In this document: piece after piece, positions 8,302 to 17,554 of the stretch
How positions within the stretch are numbered: the first letter of the stretch is position 1
Layout of the letters: the number at the start of each line of letters is the position of its first letter
DNA from: Planococcus sp. ISL-109
GTDB lineage: Bacteria; Bacillota; Bacilli; Bacillales_A; Planococcaceae
NCBI RefSeq assembly: GCF_018613655.1
Contig: NZ_JAGGPW010000004.1
Location: forward strand, 648,627 to 712,626
Direction of reading: 5' to 3'
DNA length: 64,000 nucleotides
Program-made: the position numbers and the translations under genes
The notes under the pieces: model-generated
Told to the model about the DNA's origin: nothing
The model's input: only the letters and a program-made list of their open reading frames with translations
Database searches by the model: none

Positions 8302-9024
8302 GTGGCACAAGTGTTAACTGAAAAAACAGCGATCATTACAGGGGCCGGGCGCGGCATCGGCCGGGCGACTGCATTGGCGCTCGCAAATGAAGGGGTGGCG
8401 GTTGGCTTGATCGCACGGACCGAAGAAGAGCTCGAAAAAGTCGCTCAGAAAATCCGTTCCTTGCGCGGACGTGCGGCTTACGCAGTCGCAGACGTCTCGG
8501 ACCCAAAACAAGTCGAATCGGCGGTCCGAAAATTGACCGAAGAACTCGGCGCAATCGATATTTTGGTCAATAATGCCGGCATCGGAAAATACGGCAAATT
8601 TATGGAACTCGAAACGGAAGACTGGCAGTCGATGCTGAGCATCAACTTGATGGGCATGGTCCATATGACGAAAGCGGTGCTGCCGCAGATGATCGAAAAA
8701 CAGGGAGGCGACATCGTCAACATTTCCTCGTCGTCAGGCCTCAAGGGTACGAGCGGCTCGAGTGCCTATAGCGCTTCGAAGTTCGCGGTGCTCGGAATGA
8801 GTGAAGCATTGATGCAGGAAGTACGCCCAGACAATATCCGTGTGTTCGCCTTGGCACCGAGCCGCGTCGTCACGGATATGACAGCTTCAGGCTTTGAAAC
8901 CGAACAGGAAAAAGGCAAGTTCATGCAGCCGGAAGACATCGCGGAATACATCGTTTCACAGTTAAAGCTGAATCCGCGGATCTTTATTCCGCTGTCGAAA
9001 CAATGGGCGACCAACCCGTTTTAA
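8302..9024 (+). CDS. SDR-family 3-ketoacyl-ACP reductase-like protein (YoxD-like)
   Basis: 240 residues from GTG 8302, chosen because AGAAGGGCGG lies nine bases before it and homologues start at this point; an ATG at 8233 would add a poor leader. Short-chain dehydrogenase motifs: NAD(P)-binding T-G-A-G-R-G-I-G, N-N-A-G near residue 87, catalytic Ser in I-S-S-S-S-G and Y-S-A-S-K. The C-terminus M-Q-P-E-D-I-A-E-Y-I closely recalls B. subtilis YoxD. It reduces a keto group with NADPH, but the physiological substrate is unproven. Ends at a strong terminator shared with ptsI. Confidence 0.87.
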   Translation: MAQVLTEKTAIITGAGRGIGRATALALANEGVAVGLIARTEEELEKVAQKIRSLRGRAAYAVADVSDPKQVESAVRKLTEELGAIDILVNNAGIGKYGKFMELETEDWQSMLSINLMGMVHMTKAVLPQMIEKQGGDIVNISSSSGLKGTSGSSAYSASKFAVLGMSEALMQEVRPDNIRVFALAPSRVVTDMTASGFETEQEKGKFMQPEDIAEYIVSQLKLNPRIFIPLSKQWATNPF

Positions 9025-9035
9025 GGAAAATAATG

Positions 9036-9076
9036 AAAAGCCCTGAATGTCTTATGGACATTCAGGGCTTTTTTTT
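9036..9076. terminator. Strong bidirectional terminator
   Basis: AAAAGCCCTGAATGTC pairs with its reverse complement and is followed by nine Ts, between convergent yoxD-like and ptsI. Confidence 0.9.
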
Positions 9077-9080
9077 TAGT

Positions 9081-10793
9081 TCAGCTGATTTCTTTCACGT
9101 AAGCTTCGACTTCATCTGATGTTGCAAGCGCCAGTATGTGTTCGGTATGGGAAGCCATTTCGGCTTTCGATAATTTGCTGATCTGCGAGCGAGCCTTCAA
9201 CAGGGAAGAGGCACTCATTGAGAATTCATCCAATCCGAGGCCGAGTAAAATCGGAATGGCGATTTCATCACCAGCCATTTCTCCGCACATGCCGGTCCAT
9301 TTGCCCTCACGGTGAGAAGCATCGATGACCATTTTCACTAAGCGCAAAATTGCTGGGTTAAATGGCTGATAGAGATAAGACACCCGTTCATTCATCCGGT
9401 CAGCTGCCATGGTGTATTGAATCAGGTCATTGGTGCCGATGGAGAAGAAATCCACTTCTTTGGCAAAAACATCCGCCAGTATAGCTGTGGAAGGTATTTC
9501 AACCATGATGCCGACTTCGATCGAATCACTAAGTTCAACGCCTTCATTTAGCAGCTTCGTTTTTTCTTCTTCCAACAGACCCTTAGCCTGACGGAATTCT
9601 TCAATTGTCGCGATCATCGGAAACATAATCTTCAAATTGCCATGGACGCTGGCGCGCAACAAGGCACGCAGCTGGGTTCTGAACAATTCCGGCATCTCCA
9701 GGCATAGGCGGATGGCACGCAGTCCAAGAAATGGATTCATTTCTTTCGGCAGGTCGAGGTAAGTCAATTCCTTGTCGCCTCCGATATCGAGCGTCCGCAC
9801 AACTGTAGGCTTGCCGTTCATCCCTTTCAACACTTTCGTGTAGGCGTCGAATTGTTCATCCTCCGTTGGGAAGGTTTCCCGGCCCATGTACAAAAATTCG
9901 GTGCGGTAAAGGCCGATGCCTTCGCTGCCGTGTTCGAGCACGCCCGTTAAATCCTTTGGTGTGCCGATATTTGCGGCCAATTCCACATGCTGCCCGTCAG
10001 ATGAAACAGTCGGTTCATCTTTCAGTTTGGCCCATTCGGCTTTCTGGACATCATAAGCTCTTTTTTTCTGTTGGAACGCCTGAATGGTTACTTCGTCCGG
10101 ATCGACGATGATCAAGCCTTCGAGTCCATCGACGATGACCACCACACCATTGTCGATTGAGGACATGACGGTTTGTGCGCCGACCACTGCAGGAATTTCC
10201 AGTGTGCGCGCGAGTATCGCCGAATGTGAGGTGCGCCCGCCGATATCGGTGATAAAGCCTTTGACGAATTCGGCATTCAGTTGAACCGTATCAGAAGGCG
10301 TCAAATCTTCCGCAATGACGATGACTTCCTCGGAAATCATGCTCGGGTTTTGAATGGTTACACCGAGCAGGTGAGACAAGACGCGCTTGCGGACATCGCG
10401 AATGTCCGCTGCACGTTCTTTCATATACTCATTGTCCATCGCCTCGAACATGCCGATGAACATATCAGTCGTTTCCTGCAGCGCAAATTCCGCATTGATA
10501 TGGTCATTGTTGATTCGCTCTTTGATCGGGCCAACCAGTTCAGGGTCACTGAGGACCAACAAATGGGCACCGAAAATAGCGGCTTCTTTGTCGCTAATTT
10601 GCTGGGCGGTCTTTTCTTTGATGATTTCAAGCTCAGCGGCGGCTTTCGTGACAGCCGCTTGAAAGCGTTCGATTTCACTCGTGGTATTGTCGACTTTCTT
10701 CTGTTCGACCATTAATTCCGGATTTTCCAGACGGAAAGCTTTGGCTATGGCGATTCCATTAGAAGCTGCGATTCCGGAGATGGACTGTTTCAT
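9081..10793 (-). CDS. ptsI: PTS enzyme I (phosphoenolpyruvate-protein phosphotransferase)
   Basis: 570 residues, the normal length. Enzyme I takes phosphate from phosphoenolpyruvate and passes it to HPr. The active-site histidine is His190 in [10 protein letters not shown]. The PEP-utiliser C-terminal domain shows [17 protein letters not shown] and the signature [13 protein letters not shown]. The ATG overlaps the ptsH stop by four bases, so HPr and enzyme I are made from one message. Confidence 0.98.
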   Translation of the reverse strand: MKQSISGIAASNGIAIAKAFRLENPELMVEQKKVDNTTSEIERFQAAVTKAAAELEIIKEKTAQQISDKEAAIFGAHLLVLSDPELVGPIKERINNDHINAEFALQETTDMFIGMFEAMDNEYMKERAADIRDVRKRVLSHLLGVTIQNPSMISEEVIVIAEDLTPSDTVQLNAEFVKGFITDIGGRTSHSAILARTLEIPAVVGAQTVMSSIDNGVVVIVDGLEGLIIVDPDEVTIQAFQQKKRAYDVQKAEWAKLKDEPTVSSDGQHVELAANIGTPKDLTGVLEHGSEGIGLYRTEFLYMGRETFPTEDEQFDAYTKVLKGMNGKPTVVRTLDIGGDKELTYLDLPKEMNPFLGLRAIRLCLEMPELFRTQLRALLRASVHGNLKIMFPMIATIEEFRQAKGLLEEEKTKLLNEGVELSDSIEVGIMVEIPSTAILADVFAKEVDFFSIGTNDLIQYTMAADRMNERVSYLYQPFNPAILRLVKMVIDASHREGKWTGMCGEMAGDEIAIPILLGLGLDEFSMSASSLLKARSQISKLSKAEMASHTEHILALATSDEVEAYVKEIS

Positions 10794-11059
10794 TCGTTTG
10801 AAATTCCTTCCGCTTTCAACACTTCGTCAATTTTCGTCATCGCTTCTTCTTCGTCCGCTCCGTCCGCAGCAATGGTAACGGTTGAACCAGAAGTCACGCC
10901 GAGTGACATAACGCCGAGAATGGATTTTAAATTCACTGTTTTCCCTTTGTATTCAAGTGTGATGTCCGACTGGAATTTTGAAACCGACCCGACAAGTGCA
11001 GAAGCTGGGCGTGCATGGACTCCCGCTTCGTCTGTAATTATATATTGTTTTTCCACCAT
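10790..11059 (-). CDS. ptsH: Phosphocarrier protein HPr
   Basis: 89 residues. His15 in the G-V-H-A-R-P-A motif accepts phosphate from enzyme I, and Ser46 in L-K-S-I-L-G-V is the regulatory site phosphorylated by HPr kinase in Firmicutes, giving the CcpA corepressor. This links it to the cre box just upstream of fruR. ATG at 11059 follows AGGAGGAATTTCAC. First gene of ptsH-ptsI, divergent from fruR. Confidence 0.98.
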   Translation of the reverse strand: MVEKQYIITDEAGVHARPASALVGSVSKFQSDITLEYKGKTVNLKSILGVMSLGVTSGSTVTIAADGADEEEAMTKIDEVLKAEGISNE

Positions 11060-11150
11060 GTGAAATTCCTCCTATTATATGAACGTGGGTGAGCGGATTC
11101 CATTCTGAAATGAATGAATTTGACTGCTTATGAATGATTATGATTGATTT

Positions 11151-11164
11151 TGTAAACGATTTCA
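11151..11164. promoter_or_regulatory. cre (CcpA) operator
   Basis: TGTAAACGATTTCA fits the TGWAANCGNTNWCA cre consensus at every position. It lies 41-54 bases ahead of fruR and on the far side of the ptsH leader, so catabolite repression of the fructose operon is expected. Confidence 0.75.
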
Positions 11165-11204
11165 AGTATTATCTATTTTATCAGAAAGAAAAGAGGGTGA
11201 CTGA

Positions 11205-11957
11205 ATGTTGACCACAGAGCGGCATAAACTGATCTTAACGCTTTTGAAAGAAAAGCAGAGTATTAAAATACAGGACCTGGTCGAACTGACAGCAGCTTCG
11301 GAATCCACCATACGGCGGGATTTGACGGAACTAGAAGAGCTCCAAAAGCTGGAACGTGTTTTTGGCGGGGCCAGGGTGATCGATCCCAATCTGCCAGAAC
11401 CAAGCATTATAGATAAAGCAGCGAAGAACTTGAAGGAAAAACAGATAATTGCGCGCTATGCGTCGTCACTGGTCAAAACCGGAGATGCCATTTTCCTCGA
11501 CGCAGGGACCACCACTTCACAGATGATTCCTTTTTTGAAAGGGAAAAATGTAACCGTTGTCACCAACGGCTTGAGCCATTTGGAAGCCTTGCTGGAGCAG
11601 GGGATTACCTCCTATTTGACCGGCGGTTTCATCAAGTCCCGGACTGGTGCGCTCGTCGGACCGCAAACCATCCAGTCGCTGGAAAACTACCGGTTTGATA
11701 AAAGTTTTCTCGGAGTGAATGGGATTCATCTGATAAACGGCTTTACTACACCGGACCCTGAAGAAGCGGCAGTCAAAAGAATGGCTTGCGAACTATCGAG
11801 AAGCTGCTTTGTGTTAGCGGATCAGTCGAAATACGGAAAAGTCAGTTTTGCACACATTATGGACTTGAGTCGATCTGCACTGATCATTGACGAATTGCCG
11901 AAGGATGCTGTAGACGACATAGAGCTAAAAACAACGATTAAGGTGGTGGCACAATGA
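11205..11957 (+). CDS. fruR: DeoR-family fructose operon repressor
   Basis: 250 residues. N-terminal winged helix-turn-helix with the DeoR signature (I-K-I-Q-D-L-V-E-L-T-A-A-S-E-S-T-I-R-R-D-L, residues 20-40) and a C-terminal sugar-phosphate sensor domain (D-A-G-T-T-T near residue 105, D-K-S-F-L-G near 167). Probably derepressed by fructose-1-phosphate. ATG follows GAGGGTGACTGA. The stop overlaps fruK by four bases. Direct TGAATGA-like repeats at about 11108-11145 may be its own operators. Confidence 0.93.
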   Translation: MLTTERHKLILTLLKEKQSIKIQDLVELTAASESTIRRDLTELEELQKLERVFGGARVIDPNLPEPSIIDKAAKNLKEKQIIARYASSLVKTGDAIFLDAGTTTSQMIPFLKGKNVTVVTNGLSHLEALLEQGITSYLTGGFIKSRTGALVGPQTIQSLENYRFDKSFLGVNGIHLINGFTTPDPEEAAVKRMACELSRSCFVLADQSKYGKVSFAHIMDLSRSALIIDELPKDAVDDIELKTTIKVVAQ

Positions 11958-12886
11958 TATACACATGCACTATCACTCCTTCCATCGACTACACCGCCTA
12001 TCTATCCCATTTTGAAAGCGGGAAATTGAATCGATCGGAAGAGGTCTATTATTATCCCGGCGGCAAGGGCATCAACGTCTCACGCGTACTCAGCCGTCTT
12101 GGGCTGGGGAGCCGGGCACTCGGATATGCCGGCGGATTCACCGGCCACTATATCGAGCAGTTTTTGGCTGAAGAAGGCATCGAAACGGACTTTATCGACA
12201 CCGGTGAAATCACCCGAATCAATGTCAAAATCAAGACGGACAAAGAAACCGAATTGAACGGGCCAGGCCCCGAGATCAATGAAACCCAATTGCAGGAGCT
12301 GAACAACAAAATCTCCACGATGAAACAGGATGACTGGTTTGTTCTTGCGGGTAGCCTGTCGAAGTCTATCCCTATGCAATTCTTCAAAGATCTCGCAAAT
12401 ACCTGCAATGAGCGGGGCATCCATTTCGTTCTGGATACTTCGGGGTCCGCGTTAAAAGAATTGATTGATACAAAGCCATTCCTAATTAAGCCTAACGAAC
12501 ACGAACTGGGCGAGATTTTCGGTGTAGCGATCCATACCCAGTCTGAAGCATTTCATTACGCTAGCAAGCTGGTCGATCAAGGGATCGAGCACGTTGTCGT
12601 GTCGATGGGCGCCGCCGGGGCCATCTACGCAAACCGAGATCAATGGTATACAGCGCAGGCGCCAAAAGGAAATGTCGTCAACACCGTTGGATCCGGCGAT
12701 TCATTGGTTTCGGGATTCATCGCTTCCTATATAGATGAACAGGATCCTGTACGGGCATTTCAATACGGCGTCGCAAGCGGAAGCGCCACTGCTTTCCGGA
12801 CGGACCTGTGCGAAAAACAAGATGTGGAACAATTACTGGCTGAAGTGAAGGTACTGCCATTCGACAAAAAGGATGTGACAAAATGA
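11954..12886 (+). CDS. fruK: 1-phosphofructokinase
   Basis: 310 residues of the PfkB sugar kinase family. It starts T-C-T-I-T-P-S-I-D-Y and shows the first signature G-G-K-G-I-N-V-S-R near residue 36 and the catalytic anion-hole motif N-T-V-G-S-G-D-S-L-V-S-G-F near 248. It phosphorylates the fructose-1-phosphate produced by FruA to fructose-1,6-bisphosphate. Overlaps both fruR and fruA by four bases, so all three are translationally coupled. Confidence 0.95.
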   Translation: MIYTCTITPSIDYTAYLSHFESGKLNRSEEVYYYPGGKGINVSRVLSRLGLGSRALGYAGGFTGHYIEQFLAEEGIETDFIDTGEITRINVKIKTDKETELNGPGPEINETQLQELNNKISTMKQDDWFVLAGSLSKSIPMQFFKDLANTCNERGIHFVLDTSGSALKELIDTKPFLIKPNEHELGEIFGVAIHTQSEAFHYASKLVDQGIEHVVVSMGAAGAIYANRDQWYTAQAPKGNVVNTVGSGDSLVSGFIASYIDEQDPVRAFQYGVASGSATAFRTDLCEKQDVEQLLAEVKVLPFDKKDVTK

Positions 12887-14814
12887 GAATCACTCAATTA
12901 TTGACGGAAAACACCATTATCCTGGATCTTCAATCGGGATCCAAACAACAAGTATTAAATGAACTGATCGACCAATTGGACAAAGCAGGGAAGCTGAACG
13001 ACAAAAACGGCTTTACAAAAGATATTCTGGCCCGCGAAGCACAAAGCACAACCGGAATCGGAGAGACCATCGCCATTCCACACGCAAAATCTGCAGCAGT
13101 CAAAGCTCCGGCCATCGCATTCGGCCGGTCTTTCGATGGCATTGACTTCGAGTCGCTCGATGGCCAGCCTGCGCATTTGTTCTTCATGATTGCAGCCACA
13201 GAAGGAGCGAACGATGACCACTTAGAAGCTCTTTCGCGTCTCGCGACATTCCTGATGGATGAGAAATTCCGGGTCAATATTCTCGAGGCGAAGTCGAAAC
13301 AACAAGTGTTGCAAGTGGTATCCGACAAAGAAACGGAAGTGGACGGTCCTTTAGATGACGCAGAGACTGTAGCTTCAAACCCAGAAGAACCACAGGCAGT
13401 TGCAGGCGGGAAAATACTTGCCGTCACGGCTTGCCCGACAGGAATTGCCCATACGTATATGGCTGCTGAGAAGCTGAGCGGGCGTGCAAAAGAACGAAAC
13501 ATCAATTTGAAAGTTGAAACGAACGGGTCAAGCGGAGTCAAAAACCGGTTGACGGATGCAGATATCGCGGAAGCGGATGCGATTATCGTAGCGGCCGATA
13601 CAAAAGTGGATATGGCCAGATTCGATGGAAAACCGGTCATTCAAACGCAGGTCGGCAAAGCGATCTATGAAACTGATAAATTACTGGATCGCGCCATCGC
13701 AAAAGACGCTCCGATTTATAAGCATGACCGCACGAAAGATTCGGATACTGGCACAGAAACGAAATCAGGCTTCTACAAGCATTTGATGAATGGTGTATCA
13801 AACATGCTGCCATTTGTGGTCGGTGGCGGTATTCTGATTGCATTGTCCTTCTTCTGGGGCATTAACGCGACGGACCCTGACAGCCCTGAGTACAATGAAT
13901 TTGCGGCTATGCTTATGACCATCGGCGGCGGCAACGCGTTCTTCCTGATGGTACCGGTCCTTGCCGGATTCATCGCGATGAGCATTGCGGACAGACCCGG
14001 TTTTGCTCCAGGTATGATCGGGGGCTTGCTCGCCATCACCGTTACGGGTGTTGAAGAAGCAAGCGGCGGTTCTGGATTCCTTGGCGGTTTGATCGCCGGT
14101 TTCCTTGCCGGCTATGTGACAGTACTTGTGAAAAAAGTATTCGCACCACTTCCTCAAAGCCTCGAAGGGTTAAAGCCGGTGCTGTTTTATCCGGTGTTCA
14201 GCATCGCTATTACAGGAATCATCATGATGCTGATCAACCCACCTTTGACGCAGGTTTACAGCGAAATTTCAGCATTCCTTGAAGGCCTTGGCGGAACGAA
14301 TCTGGTGCTTGTCGGGTTGCTGCTCGGCGGTATGATGGCAGTCGATATGGGAGGCCCTGTCAACAAGGCGGCTTACACATTCGGCATCGCCATGCTGGAT
14401 GCCCAGAACTTCAACTTCATGGCCACGGTCATGGCGGCGGGTATGGTTCCGCCGCTTGGCCTGGCCATTGCAACCACGATGTTCAAGAAAAAATTCACGA
14501 AACCGGAACGCGAAGCCGGAAAAACCGCGTATGTTCTTGGTGCAAGTTTCATCACAGAAGGCGTCATTCCATTTGCAGCAGCTGACCCGGCACGTGTCAT
14601 TCCATCAGCTATCGTTGGAGCGGCGACGACTGGAGCACTCGTCATGCTATTCGATATCGGTCTGCGCGCACCGCATGGCGGAGTATTCGTCATCGGACTG
14701 GTGGATGGCGGGGCAGCAAACATCCTGTTGTACGTGATCGCGATTTTAATCGGATCATTTGTAACAGCGATCCTAGTCGGGTTGCTGAAGAAGAACGTAG
14801 CAGTAGCAGCTTAA
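12883..14814 (+). CDS. fruA: PTS fructose transporter subunit IIABC
   Basis: 643 residues with three fused modules. EIIA (1-150): phosphorylated His67 in A-I-P-H-A-K. EIIB (175-275): Cys184 in T-A-C-P-T-G-I-A-H-T. EIIC (300-640): multi-pass membrane domain starting Y-K-H-L-M-N-G-V-S-N-M-L-P-F-V-V-G-G-G. It imports fructose while phosphorylating it at position 1 with phosphate from HPr. Third gene of the fru operon, followed by a strong terminator. Confidence 0.97.
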   Translation: MRITQLLTENTIILDLQSGSKQQVLNELIDQLDKAGKLNDKNGFTKDILAREAQSTTGIGETIAIPHAKSAAVKAPAIAFGRSFDGIDFESLDGQPAHLFFMIAATEGANDDHLEALSRLATFLMDEKFRVNILEAKSKQQVLQVVSDKETEVDGPLDDAETVASNPEEPQAVAGGKILAVTACPTGIAHTYMAAEKLSGRAKERNINLKVETNGSSGVKNRLTDADIAEADAIIVAADTKVDMARFDGKPVIQTQVGKAIYETDKLLDRAIAKDAPIYKHDRTKDSDTGTETKSGFYKHLMNGVSNMLPFVVGGGILIALSFFWGINATDPDSPEYNEFAAMLMTIGGGNAFFLMVPVLAGFIAMSIADRPGFAPGMIGGLLAITVTGVEEASGGSGFLGGLIAGFLAGYVTVLVKKVFAPLPQSLEGLKPVLFYPVFSIAITGIIMMLINPPLTQVYSEISAFLEGLGGTNLVLVGLLLGGMMAVDMGGPVNKAAYTFGIAMLDAQNFNFMATVMAAGMVPPLGLAIATTMFKKKFTKPEREAGKTAYVLGASFITEGVIPFAAADPARVIPSAIVGAATTGALVMLFDIGLRAPHGGVFVIGLVDGGAANILLYVIAILIGSFVTAILVGLLKKNVAVAA

Positions 14815-14817
14815 TCA

Positions 14818-14860
14818 TAAAACCGCCATCTGAAATTCATTCAGATGGCGGTTTTATTTT
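14818..14860 (+). terminator. Terminator of fruRKA
   Basis: AAACCGCCATCTGAA with matching downstream arm TTCAGATGGCGGTTT, then a T-rich tail. Confidence 0.9.
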
Positions 14861-15093
14861 GTGTTTGGCAGTTTTTGGAGAATTGTGCTCATTGAAAAAA
14901 ATCGCTTGCGTCACGCAGCAGACTTGAAATTATTTCCTTTAGTAGTAGAGATGGCACTAGTCAGGAAAGCGAAGTTAAGGTAAAATGGAAAAATAAGCTG
15001 AATATTCCGTCTATAATGCACGTGTTTTTATTGGGTTGCATAGCGCTGCAAATAAACATGCAAAGGCAACAAGCTGCCTAAGGAGGAGAAGAC

Positions 15094-15468
15094 ATGAAGA
15101 CGAGCAGCACGGCCGACTTTCTGCGCGATTTCAACGCTGCTTTTTTCAGCGGCAACCAGCAATTTATCGAACAGCATGTAACGGATGATGTGGAGTGGAT
15201 CATGGTCGGAGCGACGCCTTTAAAAGGCAAACAAGCTTTAGTGGATGCGGCTTTCGGGATGCAAGATTATACTCAGTTGGACTTTGATATCGACATGATC
15301 ATTGCCGAAGGTCGGGAAGGAGCGGTCAAAGGTGTCATGACTGCAACCGGTGGCACTGGTCGTGAGCGCAAATATTGCTATTCCGACTTCTACGAAATGA
15401 CCGGAGACGCGGAACCGCGAATCCAAAAGATGACTTCATTTGTCGTCGAAATAAAAAAAGAGTCCTAG
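15094..15468 (+). CDS. SnoaL/NTF2-like protein
   Basis: 124 residues with the NTF2-like cone fold pattern: F-L-x-x-F-N-A-A-F-x-x-G-N at the start, D-D-V-E-W-x-M-V-G-x-x-P-L-K-G-K near residues 30-50, and F-Y-E-M-T near the end. Such proteins bind small hydrophobic ligands or act as isomerases; no function can be assigned here. ATG at 15094 follows AAGGAGGAG. The 233 bases upstream contain a TAAAAT-type -10 but nothing else recognised. Confidence 0.75.
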   Translation: MKTSSTADFLRDFNAAFFSGNQQFIEQHVTDDVEWIMVGATPLKGKQALVDAAFGMQDYTQLDFDIDMIIAEGREGAVKGVMTATGGTGRERKYCYSDFYEMTGDAEPRIQKMTSFVVEIKKES

Positions 15469-15480
15469 GGGCTCTTTCTT
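15454..15480 (+). terminator. Terminator after SnoaL-like gene
   Basis: AAGAGTCC-TAG-GGGCTCTT hairpin that includes the stop codon, followed by TCTT. Confidence 0.6.
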
Positions 15481-15626
15481 ACGATTAGTCAATAGTTTTT
15501 AATTCGTTTTAAAGAGGTTCTTCCGAGATTCCTCATCTTTTAAGAGACGGAAATTACTCATAACTAAAAATGGGCATACCAAAAAACCCTCCGGCTTTTT
15601 TATTTTTTTAGCTGGGGCAGGATGTG

Positions 15627-16859
15627 TTAAACTTTAGGTGCCACGGTGCAGGGGCTCAGCCTGTAATCGTAGCGTAGTTGGTGTGTAACCAAGTGGTGGA
15701 TCGTTTTGAGCAGCTTGTTCATGCACGCCACCACGGCAACCTTATGACATTTGTTATAAGGTTGTTTCTTTAATTTCTGGTAATAATCGACCAGGTGGTT
15801 CTGCGAAAAGCGCTGTTGTTTAATCATGTTCATGATGATGATATAAAGCAGTTTGCGGAGGTGTTTGTTTCCCCGCTTATTGATGCGATCCTTCGCCAGA
15901 AACTTACCGGATTGGTACCTGCGGATGTCGATGCCGGCAAAGGCGTTCATTTGTTTGTGATTTTCAAAACGCTGGATATCACCGATCTCGGCTAGCAAAC
16001 GAACGGCGGTATTCTCCCCGATGCCCGGAATGCTTAACAGAACGGCATACTCGTCCAACGAAGTAGCCAGCGCCGTCATTTTTTCAATACACGCTTCTTT
16101 TAGCAAGACAAGCTCCTGGAACCGTTTCGCATACAGTCGAACCAGCTCACAAGCCAGGTCATCGACCTTTACTGCCGGATAGGAATTGCTTGCGGCATCC
16201 AGTAGTTGGATGGCTTTTTCTTCTGCTTTTTTCGCAGACATCCGCTTTTCAGTGTTGGCCAGAATCTGGTTTTTAATCACCGTTTTGGAATGTCCTAACA
16301 CGAGTTCCGGATGCGGAAACAACTGCACCAACCGCAGAAAGAGGTCTGATTTTGTCGTGAACAAGCCCGTGAGTTCCGGGAAAGTGAGCTGCATTTCCGC
16401 GTGCAGGCGTCCTCGAATGACTGTTAATTCATCGTCCAAGTCGATGTAATGCCGAGACATTTTCTTGAGTTGCCGGTAGACATCTGATGACGGTGTCTCC
16501 AGGCGACGTTCATTTTGGAAGTGGCTGCTTGCGAGCTGATGGGCGTCTACGCGGTCTGTTTTATGGTTCCGCAACCGGTCGCTCTGCAGTTTGGCTTCCA
16601 GGGGATTCATCAGATAATAAGGATAACTGTTTTCCTGCATGAAGCGTTCGAGTTGGCGTGAATAGACGCCGGTGGATTCGAATACCAGGTGTGGCACCTC
16701 ATCATAACCTGCGGTTAGGTCGTCAATCAGCAGCTTCAACGCAGCAAAATCTTCGCGCGTGTGCTGGATTTCTTTTTCAGTGATACAGGTTTTCAGCGCG
16801 TTATAGACCACAATATAACTTTTCCCCATACTGACATCAAAAGCGATGACATGTTTCAT
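15627..16859 (-). CDS. IS110-family transposase
   Basis: 410 residues from ATG 16859, preceded by GAGGAG at eight bases; an in-frame GTG at 16868 is also possible. N-terminal DEDD domain: first Asp in A-F-D-V-S-M-G-K, Glu in F-E-S-T-G-V-Y, Asp residues in K-T-D-R-V-D-A-H. C-terminal transposase-20 domain: L-S-I-P-G-I-G near residue 275 with a conserved serine, and N-K-R-G-N-K-H-L-R-K. It is a complete, apparently intact RuvC-like recombinase that moves its element without terminal inverted repeats. Confidence 0.95.
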   Translation of the reverse strand: MKHVIAFDVSMGKSYIVVYNALKTCITEKEIQHTREDFAALKLLIDDLTAGYDEVPHLVFESTGVYSRQLERFMQENSYPYYLMNPLEAKLQSDRLRNHKTDRVDAHQLASSHFQNERRLETPSSDVYRQLKKMSRHYIDLDDELTVIRGRLHAEMQLTFPELTGLFTTKSDLFLRLVQLFPHPELVLGHSKTVIKNQILANTEKRMSAKKAEEKAIQLLDAASNSYPAVKVDDLACELVRLYAKRFQELVLLKEACIEKMTALATSLDEYAVLLSIPGIGENTAVRLLAEIGDIQRFENHKQMNAFAGIDIRRYQSGKFLAKDRINKRGNKHLRKLLYIIIMNMIKQQRFSQNHLVDYYQKLKKQPYNKCHKVAVVACMNKLLKTIHHLVTHQLRYDYRLSPCTVAPKV

Positions 16860-16969
16860 CTCCCACACTCCTCGTTTTCATTGGAAGCTTCACCAATCCT
16901 TACCGATTCCCATTTCTTCTACACGATCTCAACGGATCCCACATACTCAAACCTGATTCAGATAAGGTG

Positions 16970-17034
16970 GGTGAAGGAGGTCCGTTTTTTGTACGGATTC
17001 AAGATCCCAAGAGCCCCTCGACCTCCGCTTCACC
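16970..17034 (-). ncRNA. Candidate IS110 bridge-RNA segment
   Basis: On the transposase strand GGTGAAGCGGAGGTC (17034-17020) can pair with GACCTCCTTCACC (16982-16970), a long stem with a two-base bulge, and a smaller hairpin TCCGT/ACGGA lies inside. The position, upstream of the transposase, matches where IS110-group elements encode their bridge RNA. No transcript evidence can be read from sequence. Confidence 0.4.
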
Positions 17035-17047
17035 TCTACTATAAAAA

Positions 17048-17090
17048 AAATAGTAGGACAAACCAATGCCTTGGTCCGTCCTACTAATCT
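17048..17090. terminator. Hairpin, probable bidirectional terminator
   Basis: AGTAGGAC and GTCCTACT enclose an inner ACCAA/TTGGT stem; A-run lies to the left, and a T-run begins about ten bases to the right. Confidence 0.55.
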
Positions 17091-17130
17091 TAGTATGTTT
17101 TTTATTTGTGGTTAGCTTTAAAATTTTATA

Positions 17131-17153
17131 ATGTAGTAAACTACATAAGGTTT
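17131..17153. repeat. 23-bp repeat with palindrome, copy 1
   Basis: Contains the palindrome TGTAGTAAACTACA (17132-17145) followed by TAAGGTTT. The same 23 bases recur exactly at 19175-19197, and a variant lies at about 38669-38688 in reverse. Confidence 0.8.
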
Positions 17154-17281
17154 ATTAAAATTATAATACAAGCCACCAAACAATTAGGCAACCGGAAAAG
17201 GATTTAACAACTCTTGCATTCTTGCATCCTTTTCGTCAATATTGAAAGCACAGGACATAGCAATTGGAAAGGATGTTCAAA

Positions 17282-17485
17282 GTGAACTATCTAAAGTCAA
17301 GGGAAAATTCGTATGCCGCGCTTCTAAGCGGACTAATACTAGGCGTCGTCATCGCATTCCTGATCAATGACGACCCGGACACCTCAACTTTGATTGCGGC
17401 CGGAGCGATCGGCGTCGTAATCGGGGAAGCCATTATGTTTTGGCGCTGGCACCGACAAAAAAAGTCAAACAATCCTGAAAGCTGA
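17282..17485 (+). CDS. Small membrane protein, unknown
   Basis: 67 residues from GTG 17282, eight bases after AAAGGATG; an ATG at 17273 is too close to the ribosome site. Two predicted membrane segments (about residues 11-27 and 33-51) separated by an N-D-D-P-D turn, and a basic C-terminal tail. I do not recognise a family. It lies just upstream of the histidine phosphatase gene, 69 bases away. Confidence 0.6.
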   Translation: MNYLKSRENSYAALLSGLILGVVIAFLINDDPDTSTLIAAGAIGVVIGEAIMFWRWHRQKKSNNPES

Positions 17486-17554
17486 AAACCGGCAAAGTAG
17501 AGCGAGTTAAACTATATGGATTATTAATCTGCAAAAGAAGGGAAGTAGAATAGC

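Larger units (their letters stand above)
15560..17045. mobile_element. IS110-family insertion sequence (limits approximate)
   Basis: The transposase gene plus flanking non-coding DNA. IS110 elements lack clear terminal inverted repeats, so the ends given are estimates between the SnoaL terminator on the left and the hairpin at 17048 on the right. The 200 bases upstream of the transposase (16860-17045) are non-coding and structured, as expected for the guide-RNA side of this family. Confidence 0.6.

Noticed and set aside
11100-11150. TGAATGA-type direct repeats as FruR operators
   Set aside because: Repeats are loose and AT-rich; plausible, but not distinct enough from background to list as a site.
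12930-13640. 236-codon frame antisense to fruA
   Set aside because: Lies wholly opposite the EIIAB domains with shadow-like Ser/Ala composition; fruA is certain.
15467-17018. AGGGGCTCTT at 15467-15476 and AAGAGCCCCT at 17009-17018 as IS ends
   Set aside because: Ten-base inverted match, but the left copy is part of the SnoaL gene's terminator and IS110 elements do not use terminal inverted repeats.
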